Assembly (NCBI GenBank): GCA_008477525.1
Contig: SPDT01000007.1
Span: forward strand, 3,534,001-3,598,000
DNA length: 64,000 nucleotides
From: Hypomyces perniciosus
Lineage: Eukaryota > Ascomycota > Sordariomycetes > Hypocreales > Hypocreaceae
Direction of reading: 5' to 3'
Shown here: positions 23,146 to 34,726 of the stretch, piece after piece
Numbering within the stretch: the first letter of the stretch is position 1
Layout: each line of letters starts with the position of its first letter
Program-made: the position numbers and the translations under genes
The notes under the pieces: model-generated
The model's input: the letters and a program-made list of their open reading frames with translations, nothing else
Database searches by the model: none
What the model was told of the DNA's origin: nothing

Positions 23146-24970
23146 ATGACAACTCCGAAGATGCCGGATAAAGAGAACCAAATGCTTGGGCAACTCCATG
23201 ACGTAGCATCTCTTGAAGACAACCCCAGCGACGAAAGTACGACTAGCAACCCAGAAGATGTCGAATGCAGCCTTGACGATGGGGAATCCGAAGACCTTGA
23301 CGGGCACCGTCCAGCACTCCAGGAGATACGCTCAAACGTCTCTTACTCCAGCAGAAATCAGAGCAGGAATCGAGCTGAGTCCTTTGCCACTGGGCTCGAT
23401 AAGAGTTTGACACGACGAGATACTGTCCTTTCTCGAATTCGATCCCGTCCGCCTATTCAATTTACTCATCCACTCTCCCATATTCCGACCACCGAGGACC
23501 AAATTGTCGACTTTGATGGTCCCCAAGATCCCTACCACCCCCTCAACTGGCCCACGCACAAGAAAGTGTTGACTACAGCTCTCTATGGACTTGTTACTAT
23601 GTCGGCGACATGGGCGTCATCGTCCTACTCTGCTGGCACGAAAGAAATAGCCCAAGAGTTTCACGTTGGAACACAAGTTGCCATTCTTGGAACATCCATT
23701 TTCCTCTTCGGCTTTGGCTTGGGTCCGTTGCTCTGGGCCCCTTTGAGTGAGGTCTACGGCCGCCGTATTGCCGTCATGGCGCCCATGTTTGTGGCTATTT
23801 GCATGAGTTTTGGCAGCGCTACAGCCAAAGACTTTCAGACTCTCATGTTAACTCGGTTCTTTGGGGCGTTCTTCTCGTCTGCGCCGGTCACTAACACCGG
23901 CGGCGTACTTGGCGATCTGTACTCTCCGGCACAGAGAGGTATTGCTTTGGCTGGATATGCCATGGCAGTGGTAGGCGGGCCTGCTTTGGGTAAGCAACTA
24001 ATGATATCATTGACATCTAGGCATTTGCCGATACGTTTCTTGACACCTTCTAGGTCCCATTGCCTCTGCCGCCTTGGTGGCGCAACCATCTCTAGGCTGG
24101 CGCTGGACACAGTACGTGACAGGAATCATTCAGGTCGTTTTCCTTCTGATAGCCGTCATCTTTATTGATGAGAGCTACCCTCCCAAGCTCCTGGTCGATA
24201 AGTCGCGGCGACTGCGTCACGAAACTGGAAACTGGGCATTACACGCCAAATTCGAGGAGTGGGATGTCAATGTCAAGGACTTGTGTAAGAAGTTCTTGGT
24301 CCGGCCGATTCAGCTGCTTTTCACACCCATATGTTTCCTCGTTGCCCTGTATGCTAGTTTCTGCTACGGCATCTTGTACATGCAGCTTGGCGCCATTCCC
24401 ATCATGTTTGGCGAGATACGTGGATGGACGCCCCTGGCTGCGACACTGCCCTTCGTCTCCATCTTCCTCGGTGCTAGCCTCGGAGCTTCGGCCAATGTAT
24501 ACAACCAAACGTTGTACAATAAGGCGTACCACGCCGCTGGCGACCGAGCCGTACCGGAAAAGCGGCTGCCACCTATGATGATTGGCTCTCTCCTCTTCAG
24601 TGGCGGCCAGTTCATAACTGGGTGGACAGGCGGACGACAAGACATCCATTGGATCGTCCCGTGTATTGGTCTGACCATGCTAGGAACAGGCTTCTTCACC
24701 ATCTTTCAAGCTGCACTCAACTATCTCGTGGACACGTTCCAAGCCTATGCCGCGTCGGCGATAGCAGCCAACACATTTTTGAGGTCTTGCTTTGCCTGTG
24801 CTTTCCCCTTGGTTGTGGGACCCATGTTCCATAACATTGGAGTTGGACCTGGCTCGAGCATTACCGGTGGATTTGCAGCTTTGCTCATTCCAGTCCCATT
24901 CGTGTTTTACACGTATGGAAAGAGAATTCGCGCCGGGTCCAAGTGGTCCAAGGCGTCTGTTTACGACTAA
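23146..24970 (+). CDS. MFS transporter (DHA1, drug/polyamine-type)
   Basis: Exons 23146-23989 and 24054-24970 give 586 aa; the 64-nt intron splits a Gly codon. A roughly 125-residue hydrophilic, acidic N-terminus precedes DPYHPLNWPTHKK, the entry signature of this MFS group. The membrane part should have 12 segments. The motif-A-like loop is GPLLWAPLSEVYGRR between TM2 and TM3. TM5 carries GGPALG, interrupted by the intron, followed by GWRWTQYVTGI. Such proteins are plasma-membrane proton antiporters for drugs, polyamines or metabolites. It lies more than 4 kb from the aromatic genes, so membership of that cluster is uncertain. Confidence 0.92.
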
Positions 24971-25803
24971 ACTTGGGGGAGAAAAGGATACTCCCTTCAA
25001 GCTTATTATTGTGCTGTCTGACAGCCTCACTTTCAGTCGACTAATCTAATATTGAGGAAGGAATCGAGATGTAACCTAAAGGGTACCATCTACACAGTAG
25101 TCCAACAGAGATGCATATGTAATTGATTCGTTGGCATGTTAGCGCTGGATTGATCGGCGCGGCGTCGCAAGGCAGAGGATGATAGCGAATAGATATATCT
25201 ACCTAAGATTAAATGTATGATACCCCCTCATATTGATCCCATGATAGGATTTGCCTCTGGGGTGGCTGAGTGCGATTATAAAACGATCGTCGTCATGTTT
25301 TGTGAAGCAAAAGGTAACTGTTAGGGAATTTCCTATTTGGGTAATCATTGAGCGAGGATGGTGGCTGTGTCCACCTGAGAGGCCGGACCTGGGGCCGAGC
25401 TGAGTTCGCCCTGTGAATTAGGCGACGTTCTTTAGGCATTCTAGAAGCTGAGTAGAGTTCTTGTGCGTATGACGGTGACGTGGATAGGATCACAAGATGC
25501 GCTCGCTATGCCTACGTATACTTCGTACTCCGTACCGAGAATCGTCGACGTAGACATATAAATAATCCATGAATTCCAATCCCAAATTTCGGGTTTTCCC
25601 TCATAATTCAGCATCTTAATTCCAATTACTCGAAATCTCTACTACTTCAAGAACAACTACTGTGCCATGCTGTGTCAAGCGGACTAGTCACTTCAAAGCA
25701 ACCGCCAAAGAAAAAGGCCCAAGACGCACCTTTTAAACCACAAACAACCTACAGACATACAAGAGCGACGTACCTCATATCTCCTACCTCGAATACAAAC
25801 AAG
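24971..25803. other. Intergenic, MFS to small Gly/His-rich gene
   Basis: About 830 bp. TACTCCGTA lies at 25526-25534 and a TATAAATA box at 25557-25564, about 240 bp before the small gene's ATG. No other gene is supported. Confidence 0.45.
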
Positions 25804-26037
25804 ATGTGCTTTGGATGGAGTAGGCAGCGCAGGAGCAGGCACTCACGACGAAAAAATGGCTCCAACAAACACTACTATGGAAACAATGCCGCCTCGTACA
25901 ATACAGGAGGACATCACCACCACCATGGCGGTTCTGGTGGTGACGGTGGCGGCAGTGGACATGGAGGTGGATGGGGAGGAGATGGTGGCGGCGGTTGTAG
26001 TGGAGGAGACGGTGGAGGAGGAGGAGGAGGATGTTGA
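25804..26037 (+). CDS. Small His/Gly-rich protein, unknown function
   Basis: Single exon, 77 aa, starting MCFGWSRQRR. A basic N-terminal third (many Arg/Lys) is followed by five consecutive His (37-41) and a Gly-rich tail with scattered Asp, Trp and His, ending in Cys. Cys2, Cys65 and Cys77 are the only cysteines. No signal peptide is evident. Short fungal proteins starting MCFG or MCWG with Gly-rich tails are common and uncharacterised. Metal binding by the His/Cys residues is a guess. The TATA-like box upstream and purposeful composition support a real gene, but low-complexity sequence can keep frames open by chance. The frame could begin further upstream, but this ATG gives the family-like start. 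Confidence 0.6.
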   Translation: MCFGWSRQRRSRHSRRKNGSNKHYYGNNAASYNTGGHHHHHGGSGGDGGGSGHGGGWGGDGGGGCSGGDGGGGGGGC

Positions 26038-27207
26038 ACGTGGTCTTTTGAGGTTTAACTTGATAGAGAGGTGGACATGATGGAACGGCAATGGTGGTGA
26101 TGGAGGTTGATTCATGCTAAACTTGTGATGCCAGCATTCACATAAACTCCAAGAGACAGCTTGAGAATGAGATGATTATACCGAATAATTAGTGCAATTA
26201 ATCGCAGGTATACATCAGTACCCCTTGACCTGTTTCGCGCCACTATCCTTGCATATCCACCATCGACTCATTCCTTTCAAGAAACGGGACTGCTGTGGAA
26301 GCAAATTCCACCACAGCACTCACTATCACGAATGCGCGTGGTACCTTGGGGCTTACATTTGCTATCACCGTTTCACAAGAGCAAAGCTCAGCCACTAGCA
26401 TTAATATACAATGGAAGACATGCATATCCTGCGGGAAAGAACATCTGCGATAGTGATACGGGTCATACATTGAGGAACGCAGCGAGGTATAAGGCAAGGG
26501 TTTGAGAGTGCATTGTTGAGAATTCGGATAAAAGGGCGACTTCAATAGCTAGGGAACCAATAAATATATCGAATTTAAAGACTGCAAAGTAGCATATATG
26601 AGAGAGAGCCCTAGAAAAGTTATGGTGGGAATTATATTGAATGACGTAAATATTAAGATCCAGTGTACGAAGTACGAAGTAAAGAGACCACTGTCTGACG
26701 TGCTGACATGATGTCTCAGGATCGTGTAGGGAAGCGAGGCAGAATAGAAGGCAATCCAGGCATGGATATCAGTAGCAGATGTCAGCAGACAAGTTTAAGG
26801 TACCGCTTTGATCCTCTCTAATATAGGCCAAATACCTGATGATTATGACCGCATTGCGCGACAGGAATGCGAAGTACATAGGCAGCCAAGGTTTGCATGT
26901 GGGGGATCCATGTCGCGATGACGCAAAGCGTGCATACATACACAATGCTACTCCATCGACCACCAAATTATCGAGAGCTTCGTTGTCATATTGCTGTAGA
27001 TGGTTTTGATAGAAATAAATCCTTGTACTTGCTACTGATTCGGATATCGAATATTATCCCCACCTATCCTCATCAATGCAGATCATCCATCAACACCTTT
27101 CATCATACCATCATCATCATCCATCGCATCTTCAGCCTTCAGTGTACATTGAACAACGAGTCTGAAAGTCAACTTATACATTTCTCACCAACTTTACAAA
27201 TGATAAA
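26038..27207. other. Intergenic, small gene to NmrA-like gene
   Basis: About 1.17 kb. It contains the variant tandem TACGAAGTACGAAGTA around 26666-26681 and a CAT-rich leader just before the next ATG. No gene is supported. Confidence 0.4.
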
Positions 27208-28245
27208 ATGTCCAAAATTCTTACCGTGTTTGGAGCCACCGGAAACCAAGGCGGCTCCGTCATCAACGCCATCCTCGCCGACCCAGCTCTGTCCAAGGAG
27301 TTCAAAATCCGGGGCATCACTCGCGATGTGAACAAGCCTGCCGCCCAGGCCTTGGCCTCCAAGGGTGTTGAGCTTGTCGCAGTAGGTATCCCAATGACCA
27401 AAATCCCAGAAAGGAACTTGCCCTGAAAAAATAACAACCATGTCTAGGCCGACATGTCCAGCCCTGAATCTCTCGCTCCCGCTGTGGAAGGCGCTCACAC
27501 TGTCTTTCTTGTCACCAACTTCTGGGATAGTATGTTAGCTGAGACGGAAGTCTCCCAAGGGAAAGCCGTCGTGGATGCCAGCAAGGCCGCTGGCGTAAAG
27601 CACATCATCTTCTCATCACTCATTGACACAAGCGAAGCGAGCCATGGTCGCCTTACCCACATTTCTCATTTCGAAGGCAAGGCCCATATTGAGCGGTACA
27701 TCCGCGAAATTGACATCTTAGGAACTTTCGTCTTGCCCGGAATGTTCATGAGTAACTTAATCAGCATGATTCGGAAGGACAATGAAGGAGGCTATACCCT
27801 GGCGGTTCCAGTGAATCCGGAGAAGGCCACGACTCCGCTATTCGATGTTGTTGCTGATACCGGTATGTAACAGAATATACCAATTTCGATTCTAAATATT
27901 GCTGACGAAAATGAAGGCAAATTCGTCAAAGCCGCCATCAAAAACTTCCCCGGCTGCACTGGCAAGCACATCTTAGCCGCGACAGAGTATTACACCTTCG
28001 CCAGGCTCGTCTCAGAGTTCTCTGAAGTCCTCGGCAAGCCGGCCAAAGCTGTTCAGGTCTCGGATGAGACGTACAGGGCTTTTCTGCCACCTGCAGTAGC
28101 TGAGGAGCTTCTTGAAAACATGAAAGTGTTTGAGGATCCAGGCTATTATGGTGGAGAGGACATAGCTGAAAGTCTGGCTTTGTTGGAGGAGAAGCCCACG
28201 ACTTGGAAGGAATATGTGGAGAAGAACAGAGAGAAGTGGCTTTGA
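27208..28245 (+). CDS. NmrA-like family NAD(P)-binding protein
   Basis: Exons 27208-27381, 27448-27862 and 27917-28245 give 305 aa, phases consistent. The N-terminal Rossmann motif GATGNQGGSV (about residues 9-18) and the beta-strand pattern ILTVFGATG mark the atypical short-chain dehydrogenase group that includes NmrA, HSCARG and isoflavone-reductase-like proteins. Those bind NAD(P)(H), sometimes as redox sensors without catalysis. The SDR Tyr-Lys pair is not evident. ADMSSPESLAPAVEGAHTVFLVT is the typical second strand-helix region and spans the first splice. Cytosolic; no targeting signal is seen. Function cannot be narrowed. Confidence 0.88.
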
Positions 28246-28528
28246 GTAGGGTGTTGTGGAAGATGATGGTGAAATGGTGATTCTCATGAGCAGGTAACTT
28301 GTCATGTCACTAATGAGTTGGGGAAATATTTAGCAATAAGTAGATTTTATCATGTCGTGGTATTTTTCTGCTTGTTCATTGCCTTTACTGGTTAATGTCG
28401 GTAATTCGACTGAAGGGAGTGTTTGTTCCAACTCGCACACATCACGATACAATCCTGCCCAACCTACCCACGACAGAACTAAGAGAGCCCATTCACATTA
28501 TACAATACGCCTCCAATTCACATCGAGG

Positions 28529-29848
28529 TTACACATAAGGTTCCAATCTAGCCATGAGGTCCTCGACTTCAATCTCACCGATCTGAGTCCTGGAGAAGCA
28601 CTTGTTCTTGTTCCTGCACGGGGGAAGGGGAACTTGATCAACAACCTGGATAACACCATTCTTGGCAATGACGTTAGGCACCGACACTTGGGTAAAGCCA
28701 TTGACTTTCATGGTGGCGAAGCCAAAGATTCGGGCAATGTCCACGCTAATGTGCGCATCGCCAAGAAGGGTTGGCAGGTCGTAATGCTCGTGTTGGAACC
28801 CAACAACTTGCGAATTGCTACCGTGGTCTAGCCTATCGTAGAAGGCATCGGTATACAGCGTAGCGTTTGGTGCAATATGATATTTGAGGATGGCCTTTAG
28901 GTACTTGAGGCCTTTCTCGGTATTGAAGAGGAAATCGTTGGCCCTGGGACCTAGCCAGGCGAATGCCTCGTTTGTTGGCACAAAGACGGTGCTGCCAGTC
29001 AGTGTGATTCCATGAACGAACTGGACAAAGTCTGTCTTCTCGTAGGCTAGCAGCAATGTCGAGAAATAGCTGGGGAAGCGAAGGATGATTAGGCCCACCA
29101 CGGGGGGCGGGACCAAGATGTTATTCACGGCATGGATAATGCCATTCTTTGCTTTCTGGGAAACTCGCAAAGGAAAGAGTCAGCAAAACACACACATGGT
29201 TCGAACAGGTTGAGAGAAACGCACAATGTCAGCAGCAACCACCTTGCTGTAAAAGTTGACCTTGATTCCGGTGAGGCCGACAGACGTACGCAGGCGCTGA
29301 GGATCACCGCCCAGCCGATCTTCGTTATGAGCGGTTGGAAGGGTATAAGTGCTGAGGATTCGACCGGCCGAGTACTCGCCTAGGCCAACATGGTAGAGCA
29401 ATACTTGCTCGACAAACTCCTTGTCGTGCTTGTAGTCGTCTGGAACATGATTGAAGGCGTCGTCGACAGGGACGAAGAGGGTGTAATTAGCCGAAGTGCC
29501 GTTGAGCAGCTTGACGACGCTAGGGTACTGATCCACTAGCTGGGCAAACCTGGTGGTGTATTTGCTACTGCTTATATGCTGATAGATGGTGGGGAGGTTG
29601 TCCTCCGCATCCTCCTTGAGAGGGCTGTCGCCAAGGCCAACGTTTTCCACAAAGTGCTCGATGGAATGGTCGAGCCAGCGGGAGGCTCCGTCTCCGGAGG
29701 ATGTGGATTCGGCGGAGACGTGAGATGCGTGGAGCGGCCGCTGCTGAGCGGCAGATTCAGGCAGCACCAGAGCGCTGGCGACAGCGGCTAGGGACAGGGA
29801 CAGGGACAGGGACAGAGTGGCCCCGATCGTGGCGATGTATTTGGCCAT
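28529..29848 (-). CDS. Secreted protein with two fasciclin (FAS1) domains
   Basis: Exons on the minus strand are 29848-29225 and 29155-28529 (69-nt intron, donor GTGCGT); 416 aa. A signal peptide is clear: MAKY followed by a SLSLSLSLAAVASA core. Each FAS1 domain shows its H1/H2 hallmarks: NYTLFVPVDDAF with VLLYHVG in the first, STVFVPTNEAF with LKYHIAP in the second. The second domain ends NGVIQVVDQVPLPP. FAS1 proteins act in cell-wall adhesion and surface contacts. There is no obvious C-terminal GPI signal, so it is probably secreted or wall-associated. The Leu-Ser repeats of the signal peptide are encoded by a perfect hexanucleotide repeat at 29791-29814. Confidence 0.9.
29791..29814. repeat. 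GGGACA hexanucleotide x4 within signal-peptide codons
   Basis: Four perfect copies on the plus strand. On the coding minus strand they specify alternating Leu and Ser, so length changes stay in frame. Confidence 0.8.
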
Positions 29849-29870
29849 TGTGTCAAAGATAGGTGCTCTG

Positions 29871-29903
29871 TAGTAGTAGTAGTAGTAGCAGCAGCAGCAG
29901 CAG
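29871..29903. repeat. (TAG)6(CAG)5 microsatellite
   Basis: Compound trinucleotide repeat in the presumed 5' leader of the fasciclin gene, 22 bp before its start codon. Confidence 0.9.
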
Positions 29904-30407
29904 TATCTAAATCACCCTTGTCGTGTTTAGATCAAGAAGGGAGAGAGTGTGGAGTCGAGCTAAGCATCGTGGTTTTGAAGAGGGAAATGACGCTGGGACA
30001 GTGCATTACAGGGCTGTACGCTGTCGGGCCGTCCTATCGACAGACTATGTACAGGCTACCAATGCATGGCTCCACACCCTAGGTCTATTTCCGGCATACA
30101 GATGCAGAGCTCTCCGTTTCAATTTTATCCGAGACCCGCTCGCTTGACGGTTCGTTTCTCTAAAGCCCCGTTCTTGTGATTACTCGTACCTAGTGACATT
30201 GGACAATCTTGGACAGAGAGGGAGAGAGAGAGAGATAAGCCGGATCGCCTCGTTTCCGTTCTTTTTATTTTTCTTTCTTTCTCCACTGCCGTAGGTACTT
30301 CTAGTACTCGGTACACAGAAAGCCACGATAGCGCGCACCAACAGCCTCGCCCTCCGTCGCTCTCTGACGTCAATTCAGTCATGGACACACGTAATGCACC
30401 GCGTCTT

Positions 30408-30465
30408 CAGCAGGCCAGCAGACCAGCAGCAGACCAGCAGCAGACCAGCAGCAGACCAGCAGACC
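30408..30465. repeat. 11-bp tandem repeat AGACCAGCAGC
   Basis: Three perfect copies (30420-30452) and a partial fourth, preceded by a CAGCAGGCCAGC variant. Confidence 0.85.
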
Positions 30466-31134
30466 CGGCAGATCGCACACTGATGCAACCGGCAACACAG
30501 GCACACACGCCGCTATCAGGGCGCTAAGAAAAAGGCGGCCCCATATCTACGAGTATGTGGTGACAGGATAAAATGTGCGGAGCGAAGCGTTGAGGCGAAG
30601 CATCTGCAATGGATCCTTTTTGGCGTGGGTGGCGGCTGGCCTGCGCGCCGAGATTGCGCCTGGGAGGATTTCTTCAGTCTTTGGGCTCTTAGCAGCTTGG
30701 CCACCTTACCACGTTGACCTTAGTACCACGACTAGGTTCTCATTGGGTGGACATCTTGGTAAGCCCGCCCAGGTATTAGAACTGCTGACAGCACTCTCTT
30801 TAGTTGTTCATAGCCATCGCATCAGCTCCCCAGACGAACCCATTCTGAGCCATTTTATCCCTTTTCTGTCTTTCTCACTTCTCGCCGTGCTATTCACTGT
30901 TGGCTGCCTCTTTTTCTCCCCTTCTGTCATCGATTTGTCGTCATTCGCCAGCCCATCCATACGGAGCACTCCGTCACATACGCCTCTTCGCCACGTCTCG
31001 TAAGCGAGCCTTCGTCTGCGGGGCTCTTCAATCTTCAATTCTCAGCCTGACGACATTACGGAGCACAGTACATATTTAGGTGCATACTATTACATACGAC
31101 AGCACTCCACCACCAGGCATTGGTACCAACCCAG

Positions 31135-32274
31135 ATGACCGATATGCTACGCAGAAAGGAAGCCTTCACCATCATCACGCCCATACCGGGCTTCATCCCT
31201 CGCCAGCTCGCCATCGACATCCTCCATGCCCACAGCGAGGTCATCACCCTCAACCCGCTTGTCCTCGGCCACAAGCCCATCACCGCGCCTCGCGATGCCG
31301 CCGCCGACGAGTTCTACAGCACATGGTACGAGATCGAGGAGCGCGTCCAGGTCCTGCCTGGCATGGGCAAGTTCGGCTCCAGTAAGATCAAGTTCAACGG
31401 CTGCTTCCACGACATGCCCTGGGGCCTGCAGACGCACATCTACGCCCCCCTGAACATCGATTTGCGCAACACATACCGCATCAGCGGCAACCAGCCCGGC
31501 ATCGAGCTTCCCGAGGTTCGCGAGATCGGCCTCGAGACCCTTGGAGTCCCCGCCGACGGCCTGTACCTGCGCGATGACGTCGAAATCAAATGCAATGTCA
31601 CCATGGTCAGCTTTGTCAAGGCCCAGGTCAAGGCCGCAAGCAAGGAGATGGTACAGCGCATCATCAAAAAGGCAGAACTGCTCGACGCCGGTGTTCTCAA
31701 GGCTATGATGGAGGACGGGAGGCTCAAGACCGTCAATCCCAACGACCGCTCGACGAGCCCGGATCTAAAGAGGCGGATGAGCAGCCAAGGCTCATCGTAC
31801 TCGGCCATGAGACCCCTCAGCCCGCAACTCGCAAACACTCCCACCTTCTACACGCCAAGCGTCTCTCCGTCTCCGTCCATGTCCTATGCCACGTACAACA
31901 ATACCGCCCCGGCCGATATGATGTACCAAGTTGGTAACCCATACCAGCATAGTCTCTACGCGGCTACACCGCCACCAGTCCCTCCCAAGGAGCAAATGAT
32001 GATCATGGAACTTCCAGGCGATTTCCCAACACAACAGCCATCGCCGGGTCTGCATCCTCCTCCCGCCCACCATAACGCCGGCTGGAACCGCGACTCAGTC
32101 TCCTCGTCAGACCCTCGATGGTCACAGTCGCAGCCAAGCCCGTCCTACGCCGATTCGCAGAGAATGAGCATGAGCTCTGTCAGCACCGGCACCGGCGCGC
32201 ATCCGGGCTTTGCGACTGAGCTGGCAGCGCACAGCGAGACCAAGGAGGAGCATCAGGATTATCGTGGAAAATAG
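31135..32274 (+). CDS. DUF7053-type conserved fungal protein
   Basis: Single exon, 379 aa, starting MTDMLRRKEAF. The first roughly 200 residues form a well-conserved fungal domain I recognise as DUF7053-like: TPIPGFIPRQLAIDILH, HKPITAPRDAAADEFYSTWYEI, GCFHDMPWGLQTHIYAP, then LYLRDDVEIKCN and MVSFVKAQVKAASKEMV. The beta-rich first part suggests a ligand-binding fold. The C-terminal 170 residues are Ser/Pro/Gln-rich and probably disordered, with a PPPVPPK stretch that could bind SH3 domains. No signal peptide or membrane segment. Function unknown. The ATG at 31135 is the first in frame; a second in-frame ATG follows three codons later. Confidence 0.85.
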   Translation: MTDMLRRKEAFTIITPIPGFIPRQLAIDILHAHSEVITLNPLVLGHKPITAPRDAAADEFYSTWYEIEERVQVLPGMGKFGSSKIKFNGCFHDMPWGLQTHIYAPLNIDLRNTYRISGNQPGIELPEVREIGLETLGVPADGLYLRDDVEIKCNVTMVSFVKAQVKAASKEMVQRIIKKAELLDAGVLKAMMEDGRLKTVNPNDRSTSPDLKRRMSSQGSSYSAMRPLSPQLANTPTFYTPSVSPSPSMSYATYNNTAPADMMYQVGNPYQHSLYAATPPPVPPKEQMMIMELPGDFPTQQPSPGLHPPPAHHNAGWNRDSVSSSDPRWSQSQPSPSYADSQRMSMSSVSTGTGAHPGFATELAAHSETKEEHQDYRGK

Positions 32275-32683
32275 ATGCCTCCACACCTATCTGGGCATCG
32301 TTGGATGAAAGACGGAAAGGTTCGATGTGAAAAACGAAAGAGGGGGGAGCAAAAGTCGGTTCGTTCAGCGGTTGTAATCAATGTGAGTCAGACCTGGCAA
32401 ACAGGGGGGCCAGTTGTGAGACTCATGACGACAATGTTCAAATCTAACAAGCGTAGACTGGTCGATTTTATTTCCTATGTAATGTATTATGGTTATATGA
32501 TGCGAGATTTTTGGCTGTGGTCCCTAGATAGTTACCAGATCCTAAGAGATCCAGTCAAGGATTTAAATACCAATTTGTATGTTTATTAACACCACCGGTG
32601 CTATGAATAGTGATCAGTTCTCAGTGAAAGATCAGCCTGTAAGATATGGAAACGACCATTTCGAGAGGCAACGCCTTCCACTC
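32275..32683. other. Convergent intergenic region
   Basis: About 410 bp of 3' sequences of the flanking convergent genes. No gene is seen. Confidence 0.4.
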
Positions 32684-34138
32684 TTATTTTCCCACCTTGA
32701 ATCGACCATCCATCGGCCAAGGGTCCTTTTGCTTCGTGTCCCTAGAAAACATAGTCAGCACCATTCGCATGACTCCAACGAGCATGACTCTTCATCGATC
32801 AGTTGCTTACTTGACGGGGGCCCTCGGTTTCATCCAAGACACAGCACTCCTCATAAATCTCCAGTAAAAGTTGCTGCCCATGCCCATCTTGCCTACCCAC
32901 TCAGCCGTTCGCGCCATCAACGTCGACCGCGGCTGTCTCTGCCGGGCATACTCTCTCAACGCTTCTCGCAGAGCTTCGTTGCTGTCCACGGGTGACGACG
33001 CGTACTTCAAGAGCTGGCCGGCAAGCACTGTGGCATCCTCGACGGCAAAACCAGAGCCCTGTCCGCTGGTCGGCAGCATTAGTCTGGCAGCGTCACCGAC
33101 TAGGACCGCGTTGCCCCATTGAATCTCGCTCTGGTCCCAGGCGCGTTGGCGCAAGGGGCTGCGGATGATGCGATCTGCAGAGTTCAGAAGTGCTTCGAGG
33201 TTGCCTGCATACGGATGGAAGACTTTGCTGTGCTGTCGGAGGATATCCACGGTGGATTCGAACGCGTAGGGGCTGGGAATGATGGAAGCCTGCCACGGCT
33301 CGGCGTCTGCACCGAGATCTCCAGAACTCTTGTCGTGTAAAGCGTATGTCGTTGGCGGCTTGTCCTCTGGTAAAAGCAGATCCCATCGTATCCTACCGTT
33401 GCGGAGCGGCCCTGTTGCCAGAGTTCCTCGATCGAGCCACACGCAGTGAGAGTCGGCAAATTCAGCGATGGCATCCTTGGCTTTCTTCCCTTCTGAGACG
33501 CCATAGAAGCCAGTGATTTTCATAGAGTCCGGCATCCACCTCTTCTCCGCCGTCGCAGGATTCCGCTGATCGAGGATGAATCTCCTCACTGCTGAGTATG
33601 CGCCATCCGCGCCTACAAGCAGATCCACATCGAGAACGTCGCCGTCCGTAAAGCTTATCCTCGTCTTCGCATTATCAAGAGCGCGATACTCCACGGCCCT
33701 CTTTCCCCATGACACCTCTTCTCCACCCAGCGTCCTCAACTTGTCAAGCAGCAAGCTCTGCAGAGCATATCGCTCAAAGTACATTACTCCCGTCTGTAGA
33801 TCAGAGCTCCACATGGCGTTGGGCTGCGAGTTCAACTGCTTGTACGAGCCGTTCAGATCGCACCCCCACACCGACAGGGCGCCATACTCATAGCCGTGCT
33901 TCTCAATGGCGTCCTTCAGACCGAGCTGGTAGAGCGGATAGAGGCCGTTTGCGAAGAGACTGACAGTAGCGCCGGCGCGGTGTTTCTCGTCGTCGCGGCC
34001 GGAGGAGGGAGCCTGGTCGATCAAGATGGGCCTGAAGGCCCTTTTAAGGACAGGGTGCGAGAGGATCTGAAGGGCTAGAGTTGGGCCTGCGATGGCGGCG
34101 CCTATGATGCCCACGGTTTTTGGTGCTGCCGTTGCCAT
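32684..34138 (-). CDS. FAD-dependent monooxygenase (class A flavoprotein)
   Basis: On the minus strand exon 1 is 34138-32811 and a short exon 2 is 32741-32684, giving 461 aa. The GTAAGC...CTAG intron contains a CTGAC branch-like site. If that intron is not removed, the protein stops immediately at the junction (443 aa), so the tail is the uncertain part. Hallmarks are a degenerate nucleotide-binding motif GIIGAAIAGP near residue 10, the DG motif LLVGADGAYSAVRR, and the GD motif AVLVGDAARLMLPTSGQGSG. The ATG at 34138 was chosen because it is the first in frame. Family members hydroxylate aromatic or polyketide substrates. Substrate unknown. It is not close to the salicylate-hydroxylase-like gene in sequence or position. 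Confidence 0.86.
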
Positions 34139-34726
34139 TGGAGGAGGTGTGAGAGGATGAATAGAATGGGCGAGGCTTCTTCTAAAGATTTGATAAAACA
34201 AAGGGGGCAAATTTGCAGGGACAAACCGGTGATGACCATGGATTCTGGTGTTGGCTCAGCACCAGACCCTTGTTCGTAAGTGCCAACAAGGCTCCATCAC
34301 AGACAGCGCTTGACCTCATATGACACTGGATTACACCAGAAAAAGCACCGCCACCCATGAATATGTACATCGCTCTTAAGAGAGAAACAAGGTATTAGGA
34401 CTGGGCTGTACTCCGTATTTTGAGTAGGATCTCTGCCGCCAACGGAATTATGACAGGGTCAGTACTCCGTAGATTGCTCTGGAGCTAAAATAACCCTGTT
34501 TCTTCAGCATTTGGAGGGGAGAGGAATTAATTACAGGCTCATTATCAATCAACGGTATACGTAAATGCATCTATCCCAGCAACAATATGTCTTGTTATAT
34601 TAGAAGCAGCTAGAATACGCTTGAAGTACTTCGTAAAATAAAACGTATTCTGCTCTGTCCCTTATTTAGTAAATACAAAATATGTCTGACCAATTATAGT
34701 CTCTTAACCATGTTGTTTGTCTTTGT
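34139..34726. other. Intergenic with two copies of the dispersed 9-mer
   Basis: About 590 bp with TACTCCGTA at 34409-34417 and again at 34463-34471. From about 34500 on it becomes AT-rich. No gene is seen. Confidence 0.45.

Larger units (their letters stand above)
29849..31134. promoter_or_regulatory. Divergent intergenic region with simple repeats
   Basis: About 1.29 kb between the fasciclin start and the next plus-strand gene. It holds (TAG)6(CAG)5 at 29871-29903, a GA-rich stretch near 30215-30236, and an 11-bp tandem repeat at 30408-30465. TACGGAGCACTCCGT and TACGGAGCA variants lie near 30958 and 31059. No gene is supported. Confidence 0.5.

Noticed and set aside
30408..30465. Short regular repeats that could suggest a CRISPR array
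   Set aside because: Units of 11 bp are directly abutting with no spacers, in a eukaryotic genome; a simple tandem repeat.
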